NCBI RefSeq assembly: GCF_003952525.1
Contig: NZ_CP034451.1
Span: 6,101,598 to 6,165,597 of the forward strand
Length of the DNA stretch: 64,000 nucleotides
Direction: 5' to 3'
From: Mesorhizobium sp. M3A.F.Ca.ET.080.04.2.1
GTDB taxonomy: Bacteria; Pseudomonadota; Alphaproteobacteria; Rhizobiales; Rhizobiaceae
The translations under genes and the position numbers were made by a program. The notes under the pieces were generated by a model. It had not been told where the DNA came from and searched no databases. It saw only the letters and a program-made list of their open reading frames with translations. Positions 19,113 to 29,843 of the stretch are shown here, piece after piece (position 1 is the first letter of the stretch; the number at the start of each line of letters is the position of its first letter).

Positions 19113-22100
19113 CTACTGCAGCCGGCCGCTGGCGTGGGCAAGCATGGTGTAGACCTTGCCGGTGTCCGACGTCAGATAGGTCTGCGCCATGATGTTGTCG
19201 CGGTCGTTGCGCGACACGTCCTTGAGCAGCTTCTCGAAATCGTCGCAGTAGCGGTCGACCGCGGCGCGGAACTCCGCCTCGGCCTGGTATTTGCGACGGA
19301 TCTCGTCGAAGGTCTGCTGGCCCTTCAGCGTGTAGAGGCGCCGGGTGAACACGTCGCGCTCGCCGCGCCTGTAGCGGTTCCACAGCTCGATCGAGGCGTC
19401 GTGGTCAATGGCGCGCGCGATGTCGACGGACAGCGAGTTGAGCGACTCCATGACGTGCAATGGCGAGCGCTGGGCAGGAGCCGCACGCGGCGCTTCCGCC
19501 GGCGCCGCCGGCTTCAGCTCTTCATCGCGCGAAGCATTGGTCAGGAGATCACGCACCCAGCCGCCCTGCGCCGTCTTTCCATTGGGATCGCGGCGGGTCG
19601 CCTCCGCCGGGCGCTCGAGATCGAGCGTGCCGCGCAGGCTTGCTTCGGCGAGCGGTGCCTGCGGGGCCCGGCTCTCCGGCTGAGGCTGAGGCGCCGGCGG
19701 ACGGCGCAGCGACTGCTCGGCGGGACGGGCAACAGGCGCCTGCGGGGCGGGACGGAGGCTCCGCGGCTCGGCGCCTTCGCTGCTGCCGCTGCGGCCGGAT
19801 TTCGCAACGATGTCAGACAGTTCCTTGAGCGCGCTGATCTGCTCGGCGACGGCGCGGCGGATGGCCGAGGTCGATTCCTTGGCTTCCTCGGGCATCTCGA
19901 TGACGCCCTTCTTGAGTTCGGCGCGGGTCAGGTCCAGCTCACTCTTGATCGAGCCGGCGGTGCGCCGCATCTCCTCGGTGGCGTCGGCGAAGCGTTGCGT
20001 TGCCGAATCGACGACGTCGGCGATTGCCGTGCGGATCTTCTCCGCCGACTCCCTCGTGCGGCCCTCGGCGTTCTGCATCGTCTTGCCGACGAGGTCTTCG
20101 AACGAGCGCATGACCTTCTCGAGGTCTTCCGACTTCTTGACCAGGCCGACAGCAAGGTCTTCCAGCGAGGACTGCCGCTCGAGCGTGTGCTCGAGATTGC
20201 TCTGCGCCGAGCTCAACAAGGTCGAAGCGCTCGACAGCAGCCGGCTGTGCTCGTCGAATTTGGTCGCGATGGCGGCAACCTCGCGCAACGTCGCCGACGA
20301 CAGATCGGTGAGCCGCGTCGTGTTGGTGTCGACGAGACGCGCCGAACTGGCGAAGGTCTGCGCCGCCTTTTCGGTCGTCACCGCGAAGCTCTGCGTGCTG
20401 CCGGTGAGACGTTCCTCGACGTGACCGAGGTTGGCTGCCGCCTGCTCGATCAACTGACCGAGTTGTGCGCTGGAGTCGGACATGCGGCCGATGAGGTCGG
20501 TCACACTGTCTGCCAATGTCGAGCGCGCGCCCTCGACGGCCGAAAGCGTCTCGGCCGTGCGGCTGGCAAGCGCGTTGACGAGAGCCGCATTCTCGCTGCG
20601 CAGCTTCTCGGTCGCGCGGGCCGTGACCTCTTCCATGCTCTTGTGCAGCTCCGAGCCGCCCTGGGCGAAACGCTCGACCAGCGGCCGGGCCTTCTCGTCG
20701 AGGATCTTGGACATTTCGGCGGAGCGCGCGGCCAGCATGGTGTTGAGCTCGCGGGTGTTGGCGCCGATGGTCTTTGCCGCCTCGTTGGTGCTCTGGCCGA
20801 TATGCTGTCCGACCGCCGTAAAGGTTTCGGCGATGACGTTGGCGCGCGAGATAAGCTGCGCCTCGGCCCCGGAGACCTGCTCGTCGAGCTTCTTGCCCAT
20901 TGTCTCGGCTGTGGACGCGAGACGGCTTTCGACGCTCGCGACCTGCTCCTCGACGCGGGCGGCGACCGCGGCTGCACTCGAAGCCAGCCGCTCGTCGGCG
21001 CCTGCCAGCGCCTGCTCGATCTCGCGGGCGTGAACGGCAAGTTCCTGGCCGGTCTGGCGGGCACGGTCGGCGACGCGCTGCTCGGTGGTGGCGAACGCTC
21101 CGACAATGGTTTCGGTATGCTGGCCGATGGCCGAACTGCTGTCGGAGATCCGCGACACCAGCCGCTGATCGGCGTCGTCGAAGATGCGGGCAATCTCGGA
21201 CGCCCGCGACGAGAGCGCTTCCGAACCCTCGGCGATGCGATTGATCAGATGCTGGTCGGCGGCGTCGAAGATGCGGCCAAGATCGGCGGCGCGCGCGGCC
21301 AGCGCTTCGGCCGACTCGGTGATGCGCATGCTCAGCCGCTCGTCGGCGCCTTCGAAGTTGCGCAGGATGTCGCCGGCGCGTGCCGCCAGCGACTGCGCGG
21401 TTTCGACCGCGCGTGCAACCAGCTTCTGGTCGGCGGCGTCGAACGTGCCGGCGATGTCGCTGACGCGTGCATTCAGCTTGTCGGCGGTTTCCTCGGCGCG
21501 AGCCATCAGCGAGTTGGAGGCTTCATCGGCGCGGGCCATGAGCATGCTGGACGTGTCCTGGGCGCGCTCGTGCAGGCGGCGGTCCGCCTCCTCGAAGGCG
21601 TGGGCAATATCCTCGGCCCTGGCAAGCAAGGCGGCGGAAGTCTGCTCGGCGCGCTCGGCGATCTTGCGATCGGCATCGCTGAAGGCGGCACCGGCCTGCT
21701 CATGCAGGGCGCTGGTGATTTCCATGACCTTGTCGCGCAAGGCGCCGGCAACGAAGACGGCCGTCTTTTCGAGAACGCCGCGGACATTGTCCACCCCGTT
21801 CGAGAGGGCCCGCTCCATGGTGCCGGCACGCTCTTCGATGATGCCCGTCTGGCGGCTGAAGGCCTGCTCGATCTTTTCGACATCGGCGGCGATCGCCGCC
21901 GAGATGTCGCTGCTCTTGGCGGCGATCTGGTCGATGTGGCCGGACACCGAATGGTCGATGTTCCGGCGGGTCTCGGAGAGCTTGGCCAGATCGTCCTCCA
22001 GAGCGCGGGCGAGGAGGTCGCGGCCTTCCGACAGCTTGCCGACATGGCCGGCAATGATGCCGTCGATTTCGCTGCGGCCCTCGGCGAGCTTCTGCAGGTC

Positions 22101-25100
22101 GTTTTCGAGCGCCCGGGTGAGGATATCGCGACCTTCGGCAAGTTTTTCGACCTGGCCGGCGACGAGACCGTCGATGCTAGAGCGGCTTTCGGCCAGCTTG
22201 GCGAGGTCTGCTTCGAGGGCGCGCTTGAGGATGTCGCGGCCTTCGGCGAGCTTCTCGACCTGCCCGGCGACCAGTCCGTCTATGCTCGAGCGGCTTTCGG
22301 CCAGCTTGGCGAGGTCGTCCTCCAAGGCCTTGGACAACGTCGCGCGGTCCTCGACAAGCCTGTCTGCGTGGCTCTGCATGAGGCCGCTCGCATTGGCCAT
22401 ATCGGCATCGAGGACGCGGGAAAGCTCGGCGCGATGATCGGCGATCTTCTGCGAATGATCGACAATGGCTCCCTGGATGGTGTTGAGGTCCGCTTCCAAG
22501 GCTCGCTTGAGGATGTCGCGGCCCTCGGCAAGCTTCTCGACCTGCCCGGCGACCAGGCCGTCGATGCTGGAGCGGCTTTCGGCGAGCTTGGCCAGATCGT
22601 CCTCGAGCGACTTCGTCAGCACCGACCGATCCTCGACCAGCCTGTTCTGGTGGTCGGCGATTGCGCCGCCGACCACCTGCAGGTCGGCCTCGAGGGCCCT
22701 CGACAGCTGCGCGCGCTCTTCCTGCACCCTGTCGGAGTGTCCTGCGATGGTATCCCTGATCGTGTTGAGGTCTGCCTCCAAGGCGCGCTTGAGGATATCG
22801 CGGCCTTCAGCGAGCTTCTCGACCTGGCCGGCGACGAGGCCGTCGATGCTGGCGCGGCTTTCGGCGAGCTTGGCGAGGTCGGATTCGAGCGTCTGCGACA
22901 GCAGGCTGCGATCCTCGGCGAGCTTGCCGGCGTGGCTGTCGATGAGGTCGCGGATGCCGCTCAGGTCGCCTTCCAGCGCGCGGCTCAACTCACCCCTATC
23001 CTCAGCGATCTTGGCTGAATGGGTCTCGATCAGCTTTCTGATGCCAACGATGTCGGTCTCGAGCGCCTTGGCCAGCACCGCGCGGCCCTCGGCGATCTTC
23101 TCCACCTGGCCTGCGACCAGCCCATCGATGCTGGCGCGATTGTCGGCCAACTTGGCGAGATCAGCCTCCAGCGCGCGCGCCAGAATGCTGCGGCCTTCGG
23201 CCAGTTTCCCGACATGGCCGGCGACCATTTCATCAATCATCGTACGGGCTTGGACCAATCTGCCGGAGTCTTCGTTGAGAGCCTGGGACAGACGGTTGCG
23301 ACCCTCTTCGAGCTGCTCGAGATGGGCGCCGAGCGAGGCGTCGATGGCCGCGTGCGACTCGTTGACCTTGCGCAGATCCTCTTCCAGCGCGCGCGACACC
23401 AGGCTGCGGCCCTCGGCGAGCTTCTCCACCTGGTTGGCCACGGCGGCGTCGATATCGGCGCGGCTTTCGGCGAATTTTGCCAGGTCCGCCTGCAGCGTGG
23501 CGGCCATGCGGTCGCTGCTTTCGGAGAGCTTGCGGCTGTGGTCCTCGATCGCCTCGTCAATGCCGGCACGGGCGCTGGCGAGCCGCTGGAGGTCGGCGTC
23601 GAAGGAACGCGACACGACGTGGCGGGCGGCTTCCATGCGTCCGGCGAAATCGGTGGCGCGGGCCTCGAGCATGGACGAGGTCGACGAGATGATATCGGCC
23701 ATGTCGGCGCCGATCTGGGTCTTGCCCTGATCGATCATGGCCGACAGCGAGTCCTTGCTCTCCGCGAAGGTGTTGGCGATATCGCGCGCACGCTCGACCA
23801 GCGTCTCGTTGATCTGGCGGGCACGGGCCTCGAGCGCGGCGTTGAGCTTCTGTGTGCCCGTATCCAGCGCTTCGGCGCGGGTCTGGAATTCGCTGATCAG
23901 CGCCTGCCCGCGTTCGGCCAGCGTCCGCTCGATGCCGCTCAGGCTGGCCTCGAACTCCGAGTTCAGGGTGCGCGCGGCGCCGCCAAGCAAGGAAACCATG
24001 CCGTTGGTGCGGTCGTCGAGCAGGTCCGTCAAGGAGCGGGTGAGGCCGTCGGTGGTGTCGGTCAGCTTGGCGATGCGCGTGTCGAGGAGGCTGGCGAAGG
24101 CCTCGCCAGAGGTCGACAGGCGGTCGGTGATCGTATCCAGCCGGGTTTCGACGGAATCGAAGATCGACATCGAGCTTTCGTTGATGCGATCGATCAGCGT
24201 GTCGCCGGAATTGTTGATCGTCATCGACAGCTTGGTCGAAGCATTGAGGATCGAGTCACGGATGATGTCGCTGGCGGCGCCGATCTCGTCGCGCAGCGTT
24301 TCATGGGCGCCGGCGATGGAAGCGCGCACGCGCTCGGCATGCGAGACGACGGCCTCGCGCTCGCTGCCGAGACCATCGACCAGCGAGCGGATGCGAACCT
24401 CGTTTTCGGAGTAGGAACGCTCGAGCTGGTTGACCTCGCTGTGGACCAGCGTTTCGAGCTCCACCGCACGCGCCAGCGTGCGTTCGATGCCTTCGCCCAT
24501 CGCCGCGACCTCGCGGCGAACGGCCTGGCCGATCATCATGACGCGATCCTGGGCCAGGTTTTCCGGCTCGGCCAGGCGGAACGCCACTTCGGTCATGGAT
24601 TGCGCGGCAATGCGCATTTCCTGGGCCCGCCGGACCATCGCGGCAAAGGCCCAGAACAGAATGACCGGAACGATCGCGGCAATCGCAAGGCCGATCAGTT
24701 CAGGACGAGCGAAGAGCTGGTCGAAGCTGCGGACCTTCCAGATGTCCGACCCGAAAAGCAGGTTGGCGAGTCCGCCGGCGCCGGCGATCCAGGCCACCGA
24801 AATGAACGCCACGACCCAGTACACCGTGCTTGACGCACGCCGGTTGAGGCCGTGCAAAAGCGTGCGGTAGTCCTTCTGGCGGTCGTCATTGGCTGGGGTG
24901 AAGCCCGTGGGAGCCGGAGTGAAGCCCGTGGGCTGCGCGCCATTGCGCGATTCGACCGGCCGCAACTCTGCCGATTTGGCCTGAGACGCCGCTTTCGAAG
25001 CAGGGATTTGAGCTGACTCGGCCTTCTGGTTGCGTCCTTCGCGCGCGAGCTCATCCGCGGCCTGCGATATCTGCGCTTCCAGGTCCTCCATCGAGGCCGC

Positions 25101-25205
25101 CATATCGAGACCGCCGTCGTCGGTGAAATCGAAGTCCAGGGCCTTTTCAAGCTCTGCCGCTACATCGCTCTCAAGAGACTTCGTCGTCGTTGGCTTCTTC
25201 GCCAT
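19113..25205 (-). CDS. Giant coiled-coil membrane protein, Growth Pole Ring (GPR/RgsE)-type polar scaffold
   Basis: 2030 aa. The order is an acidic N terminus (LDFDFTDDGG, residues 22-32), a Pro/Thr linker, two membrane helices at about 127-151 and 169-190, then about 1500 residues of almost unbroken helix with apolipoprotein-like repeats. A Pro/Ala/Arg linker leads to a conserved C-terminal domain (ELWNRYRRGERDVFTRRLY, YLTSDTGKVYTMLAHASGRL). Size, topology and repeats match the GROWTH POLE RING protein of Agrobacterium (about 2100 aa) and S. meliloti RgsE, which build the ring at the growing pole. That function is transferred by architecture, not shown here. Annotation pipelines often call it kinesin-like, which is misleading. 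Long open frames on the opposite strand are shadows. Confidence 0.85.
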   Translation of the reverse strand: MAKKPTTTKSLESDVAAELEKALDFDFTDDGGLDMAASMEDLEAQISQAADELAREGRNQKAESAQIPASKAASQAKSAELRPVESRNGAQPTGFTPAPTGFTPANDDRQKDYRTLLHGLNRRASSTVYWVVAFISVAWIAGAGGLANLLFGSDIWKVRSFDQLFARPELIGLAIAAIVPVILFWAFAAMVRRAQEMRIAAQSMTEVAFRLAEPENLAQDRVMMIGQAVRREVAAMGEGIERTLARAVELETLVHSEVNQLERSYSENEVRIRSLVDGLGSEREAVVSHAERVRASIAGAHETLRDEIGAASDIIRDSILNASTKLSMTINNSGDTLIDRINESSMSIFDSVETRLDTITDRLSTSGEAFASLLDTRIAKLTDTTDGLTRSLTDLLDDRTNGMVSLLGGAARTLNSEFEASLSGIERTLAERGQALISEFQTRAEALDTGTQKLNAALEARARQINETLVERARDIANTFAESKDSLSAMIDQGKTQIGADMADIISSTSSMLEARATDFAGRMEAARHVVSRSFDADLQRLASARAGIDEAIEDHSRKLSESSDRMAATLQADLAKFAESRADIDAAVANQVEKLAEGRSLVSRALEEDLRKVNESHAAIDASLGAHLEQLEEGRNRLSQALNEDSGRLVQARTMIDEMVAGHVGKLAEGRSILARALEADLAKLADNRASIDGLVAGQVEKIAEGRAVLAKALETDIVGIRKLIETHSAKIAEDRGELSRALEGDLSGIRDLIDSHAGKLAEDRSLLSQTLESDLAKLAESRASIDGLVAGQVEKLAEGRDILKRALEADLNTIRDTIAGHSDRVQEERAQLSRALEADLQVVGGAIADHQNRLVEDRSVLTKSLEDDLAKLAESRSSIDGLVAGQVEKLAEGRDILKRALEADLNTIQGAIVDHSQKIADHRAELSRVLDADMANASGLMQSHADRLVEDRATLSKALEDDLAKLAESRSSIDGLVAGQVEKLAEGRDILKRALEADLAKLAESRSSIDGLVAGQVEKLAEGRDILTRALENDLQKLAEGRSEIDGIIAGHVGKLSEGRDLLARALEDDLAKLSETRRNIDHSVSGHIDQIAAKSSDISAAIAADVEKIEQAFSRQTGIIEERAGTMERALSNGVDNVRGVLEKTAVFVAGALRDKVMEITSALHEQAGAAFSDADRKIAERAEQTSAALLARAEDIAHAFEEADRRLHERAQDTSSMLMARADEASNSLMARAEETADKLNARVSDIAGTFDAADQKLVARAVETAQSLAARAGDILRNFEGADERLSMRITESAEALAARAADLGRIFDAADQHLINRIAEGSEALSSRASEIARIFDDADQRLVSRISDSSSAIGQHTETIVGAFATTEQRVADRARQTGQELAVHAREIEQALAGADERLASSAAAVAARVEEQVASVESRLASTAETMGKKLDEQVSGAEAQLISRANVIAETFTAVGQHIGQSTNEAAKTIGANTRELNTMLAARSAEMSKILDEKARPLVERFAQGGSELHKSMEEVTARATEKLRSENAALVNALASRTAETLSAVEGARSTLADSVTDLIGRMSDSSAQLGQLIEQAAANLGHVEERLTGSTQSFAVTTEKAAQTFASSARLVDTNTTRLTDLSSATLREVAAIATKFDEHSRLLSSASTLLSSAQSNLEHTLERQSSLEDLAVGLVKKSEDLEKVMRSFEDLVGKTMQNAEGRTRESAEKIRTAIADVVDSATQRFADATEEMRRTAGSIKSELDLTRAELKKGVIEMPEEAKESTSAIRRAVAEQISALKELSDIVAKSGRSGSSEGAEPRSLRPAPQAPVARPAEQSLRRPPAPQPQPESRAPQAPLAEASLRGTLDLERPAEATRRDPNGKTAQGGWVRDLLTNASRDEELKPAAPAEAPRAAPAQRSPLHVMESLNSLSVDIARAIDHDASIELWNRYRRGERDVFTRRLYTLKGQQTFDEIRRKYQAEAEFRAAVDRYCDDFEKLLKDVSRNDRDNIMAQTYLTSDTGKVYTMLAHASGRLQ
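21960..23400 (-). repeat. Near-identical ~108-bp tandem repeats inside the GPR gene
   Basis: Protein residues ~600-1080 carry repeats whose full unit is 36 aa (LVAGQVEKLAEGRDILKRAL followed by EADLAKLAESRSSIDG). Related 29- and 33-aa units are interspersed. At DNA level, copies near 22141-22250, 22250-22350, 22510-22600 and 22790-22880 are almost the same. Confidence 0.85.
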
Positions 25206-25495
25206 GCCTTCGCTACCCTGTACTAGCTGCCGCGGGACTTATGGTTTTGGCCTGATTCTGGCTTGTCTGGTCCCATGCAGGAGGCTGAAAAGTGGACCCC
25301 TCGTATCGTAATGACACACGGGGGTAAAGAAAACATGCATTCCGGGCGATACGTAAAACTTTAAATATAGGGTTAACGCAAGCGTGATTTGGTGGCCTCT
25401 CTGACAACATTTTTTCAGGGCAAGCGTTAACCCGCTGGCGACGGGAATCCGCCTATTTTCCCGCGGCCGAGCGCAGTTTTGGAGTTGCAGCGAGC
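25206..25495. promoter_or_regulatory. Divergent promoter region of GPR and HPt genes
   Basis: 290 bp without a gene. It contains TTAA at 25361-25364 and TTAAC at 25373-25377, separated by 8 bp, plus another TTAAC at 25427. CtrA sites are TTAA-N7-TTAA, so this is one base off and only suggestive. Confidence 0.3.
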
Positions 25496-25864
25496 ATGCG
25501 TGGCGAGATTGGTATTGCGTTTTCCATGCCCGGTGGCGATGCGTCGGGGACAGCAGGGTCGCGGCCTGTGGATTTAGCCCATCTGGCGCGGCAGACAATG
25601 GACGATCGCGCGCTCGAGCAGGAAGTTCTGGCCCTGTTCGTGCAACAGGCGCTTTCGGTGCGCGACAAGATCCTCGATGCCGATCCCAAGGATCGGATTC
25701 TGCTTGCGCATGGCCTGAAGGGCTCCGCGCGCGGCATTGGCGCCTTCGGCGTTGCTGAATGTGCCGAGGCGATCGAAAAGCAACCCGACGATGCCCGAGT
25801 CCTCAAGAGGCTCGGCGCTCTGATCGAGGAAGTGCGCGAGTTCATCGCCGCCATCAGCCGCTGA
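25496..25864 (+). CDS. HPt (histidine phosphotransfer) domain protein
   Basis: 122 aa, almost all one HPt domain. The phospho-accepting histidine lies in LLAHGLKGSARGIGAF, where H-x-L-K-G-S is the family signature. Stand-alone HPt proteins carry phosphate between hybrid kinases and response regulators. No kinase or regulator gene is adjacent. The nearest hybrid kinase in the window is CckA, 16 kb away, whose known partner ChpT has a different fold arrangement. It is divergent from the GPR gene and shares its upstream region. Confidence 0.85.
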   Translation: MRGEIGIAFSMPGGDASGTAGSRPVDLAHLARQTMDDRALEQEVLALFVQQALSVRDKILDADPKDRILLAHGLKGSARGIGAFGVAECAEAIEKQPDDARVLKRLGALIEEVREFIAAISR

Positions 25865-25971
25865 CCAGGCAAAGCGCGCCTTCTGAAAAACGTCATTCGG
25901 TGGCGCTTTCGCGCCGCAGTTGACTTGTCCGGCGGAGTGATTATCTCGGCTGCGACTCCTTCAGGTGACAA

Positions 25972-26292
25972 ATGACCAAGCTGACTTTCATCGCCAATGA
26001 CGGCACTCAATTCGACGTGGACGCCGAGAACGGCTCGACCGTCATGGAAAACGCGATCCGCCACGCGGTGCCCGGCATCGAAGCGGAATGCGGCGGCGCC
26101 TGCGCCTGCGCGACGTGCCATGTCTATGTCGACGACGCCTGGACGGCGGAGGTCGGCGAGCCGGAGGCGATGGAGGAGGACATGCTGGACTTTGCCTATG
26201 ACGTCCAGCCGAACTCGCGATTGTCCTGCCAGATCAAGGTGCGCGACGCGCTCGACGGGCTTGTCGTCCGCGTGCCGGAACGCCAGGGCTAA
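25972..26292 (+). CDS. [2Fe-2S] ferredoxin, adrenodoxin type
   Basis: 106 aa. Cluster ligands are in CGGACACATC (C-x5-C-x2-C), with the fourth cysteine in RLSCQIKV. This spacing is that of adrenodoxin/putidaredoxin and ISC-type ferredoxins. It carries single electrons, probably from the reductase encoded 93 bp downstream to a P450, an iron-sulfur assembly step or another oxygenase. The partner cannot be determined here. Confidence 0.92.
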   Translation: MTKLTFIANDGTQFDVDAENGSTVMENAIRHAVPGIEAECGGACACATCHVYVDDAWTAEVGEPEAMEEDMLDFAYDVQPNSRLSCQIKVRDALDGLVVRVPERQG

Positions 26293-27417
<1,125 letters not shown>

Positions 27418-27438
27418 CGCCTGGCAAAGCCGCAGGCG

Positions 27439-28916
27439 CTATTCCGAGAGGGCCGGCGCCGCCTGCTCGGGGTGGCCGCGAAGCGGTTTTTCCGGCATCA
27501 AAGCCAGCGCGACCAGCGCCAGCACCAGCGTGATGCCCGCCGTCAGGAAGATCATCACGAAGGGCATTGCCGACGTCAACTCGATATGGCTGAGCGAGCC
27601 CTCGGCGGCGAGCGGCAGCCCGTAGCCGAGCGCGACGGCGCCAAGCATGGCGACGCCAAGTGCGCCGCCCAGCGACCGCAGGAAAGTCAGCACGCCGGTG
27701 GCGACACCAAGATGCGCCCGGTCGACGGCATTCTGGACGGACACGGTGCTGACCGGAAACGTCGTTCCGCTGCCCAAGCCGATGAGGGTGGTCAGGATCT
27801 CCACCTCAAGCAGCGAGGCGTGTGGGGCAATGGCGCTGAGCACCCCGATGCAGATGATGGCCAACACGATGCCGAACATGGCAATGCGCTTGTAATGGAC
27901 AAGGCGCGGTATCATGCGGCCGCTGAAGGTTGCGCCGGCGACCGTGCCAAGCAGGAGCCCGAGCATGGCCGTGCCGGATTCGGAAGCCCGACGACCGACT
28001 GCAGATAGACCGGCAGGTAGACGGAGGCGCCGATGTTTGCCGCCTGCAGCAGGAACATCGACAGCGTGCCGGCGAGCACGATCGGATTGCTTAGCACCTC
28101 GAGCGAGATCAACGGTTCCACCGCCCTGAGCAGGCGCCACGCGAAAAAGGCCCAGAACACAGCCGAACAGGCTACCAGCCCAAGGATTTCGGCGGAGAGC
28201 CAGGGATAGGCGCTGCCGCCCCAGTTGAGGGCCAGAAGCAGGAGCGCCGTGGCAATGACCAGCAATACCGCGCCAAGCCCATCGATGCGGTGGTGCTTGG
28301 CGGCGATCGGCAGCTTCCTAAGCGGCTTGTTGATGATCGCCATTGCGAGGAAGCCGATCGGCAGATTGATCCAGAAAATGAGCGACCAGTGCAGGTGCTC
28401 CGCGAAGACGCCGCCAAGCAGGGGGCCAGCGACGCTCGCGACTGCCCAGGTGCCGGAGATCCAGGCTGCATAGCGTGCCCGCTCCCGCGGCGGCACGAGG
28501 TCGCCGATCACGGTCTGCGTCAGGGCGAACAGGCCGCCGCCGCCGGCGCCCTGAACCGCGCGGCCGATGACCAGGACCAGCATGTTGGGGGCAAGCGCGC
28601 TGACCAGCGAGCCCAGCAGGAAGATCAGCACGGCCGCGTAGATGACCGGCCGGCGTCCGTAGACGTCGGAAATCTTGCCATAGAGCGGCGCCATCGCGGT
28701 TGCCGTCAGAAGATAGCCGGTGACGATCCAAGGCAGATACTCGGCATGTCCCAGCGCATGCGCGATCGTCGGCAAAGCGGGGGCAACGATTGTCTGGTCA
28801 AGCGCCGCCAGCAGCATCGACAGAAGAACGCCGCCGATAATGGCGTTCTTCTCGCTCTCGCTCATCGGCGAGGCGGTTGCTCCCATCGCGGTGCGGTTGT
28901 CGATGGCCTGATCCAT
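27439..28916 (-). pseudogene. DHA2-family (EmrB/QacA-type) MFS drug efflux transporter, interrupted by a -1 frameshift
   Basis: The N-terminal part (ATG 28916) has the 14-helix MFS start with LDQTIVAPALPTIAHALG, the GRRPVIYAAV loop and WIVTGYLLTATAMAPLYG. It reads normally to VYLQSVVGL, then slips at about 27984-27988. The homologous C-terminal half continues in another frame from SESGTAMLGLLLGTVAGATF to the stop at 27439. Adding one T to the TT run (minus strand GGGCTTCCG) rejoins the two halves into about 492 aa. As read, only the first ten or so helices would be made. It is either a young pseudogene or a one-base sequence error. Confidence 0.82.
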
Positions 28917-29016
28917 GGCTTGTTCTTTCAAGGCTGGTGCGCATTCCGCCAGGAAGTGCCGGGCCTGGGCGGTCGGCCCGCTGTGTGTGCAGCCTAAATG
29001 AATGTTCCGTGCTTGC

Positions 29017-29034
29017 GTTCGCGGGCTTGCGAAC
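29017..29034. promoter_or_regulatory. Inverted repeat upstream of the DHA2 transporter gene
   Basis: GTTCGC-GGGCTT-GCGAAC, 6-bp arms with a 6-bp gap, about 100 bp upstream of ATG 28916. It could be a repressor operator, but no adjacent TetR/MarR gene is present to support that. Confidence 0.35.
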
Positions 29035-29143
29035 CAGACTTATGTCGTTCGATTTAGGCCGATTTCGACCGCCACTCGAAAGTTTTTCACATCTGGCACT
29101 ATGCTTGGGCATGTTTGGCCTGCGCCGGCCTGCCTGTCCTCGT

Positions 29144-29761
29144 TCAGTCCGGCGCCAACCGGCCGCTCTGGATGCGCTGCAAGCGATAGTGCAGCAGCCG
29201 CAGGATGCGGCTTTCGAAATTGACGCCTTCGACGCGATCGAACTGGACCTGGGCGCGATCGTGCCTGGCTAGGACACTCGCAGTGATTTGGGCGGCTTGG
29301 GCCTTTGCTGCATCGCAGGTCCGCTGCGGATAAGTCGCCTTCAACGCATCCTCGAGTTCCCGGGCATGGTTCTTGGCGATCTCGACATGGCGCTCCTCGT
29401 GCCGCTTGATGTCGGCCGAGAGCGTATCCCAGAACAGCCTGACGTCGGGCTGTACCCTACGGGGGCGTCGCCACTCAGGAAGGATAACCTTGACCCTTAT
29501 GGTGACCTGTGCGTTGGCGATCCGGCAGGAATTCGCCGTCTGCGCGTAGCTGACGCGCGTGGTGAACGCCATCTGGGTCGCGCCGGGATGTCGCGATCCG
29601 GTGCTTTTCACCTCGGGCCCGTTTTTCGACAGCTGGCTTGCGATGTCGTCCAGAGTGCGGCCGCGGACGCTGAAATAGCTGTACGTCTTGACCAGGTTCG
29701 CCGCGTCGGCCGGCATGGCGGCGAGTGTCAGCACCAGGGCGCAGAGCAGGGATCGGTTCAT
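29144..29761 (-). CDS. DUF922 domain exported protein, putative zinc protease
   Basis: 205 aa from ATG 29761 (AGAGG upstream). The signal peptide is MNRSLLCALVLTLAAMPADAA. The DUF922 core carries KRHEERHVEIAKNHA. H-E-E-R-H fits an HExxH zinc site, and DUF922 proteins are described as predicted secreted Zn-dependent proteases. The YSYFSVRGRTLDDIASQL opening is typical. The open frame extends further upstream to 30103, but that part overlaps folP and has no signal peptide. Confidence 0.8.
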   Translation of the reverse strand: MNRSLLCALVLTLAAMPADAANLVKTYSYFSVRGRTLDDIASQLSKNGPEVKSTGSRHPGATQMAFTTRVSYAQTANSCRIANAQVTIRVKVILPEWRRPRRVQPDVRLFWDTLSADIKRHEERHVEIAKNHARELEDALKATYPQRTCDAAKAQAAQITASVLARHDRAQVQFDRVEGVNFESRILRLLHYRLQRIQSGRLAPD

Positions 29762-29843
29762 CAGGTTGCCTCTTGGTCCACCTTGCTTTACGGCCGTTGC
29801 CAGCGCAACGGATTTTCCGCGGATCATGAATGGTTGATGGACA

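Noticed and set aside
21960..23400. Repeat array as a possible CRISPR
   Set aside because: Repeats are in frame, 87-108 bp, without unique spacers, and lie in a long coding gene.
19134..24833. Two very long open frames (1294 and 604 codons) opposite the GPR gene
   Set aside because: They arise from the repeated codon pattern on the coding strand. Sequence is low-complexity and without recognisable motifs.
25361..25377. CtrA binding site upstream of the GPR gene
   Set aside because: The two TTAA half-sites are 8 bp apart, not 7. Kept only as a weak remark.
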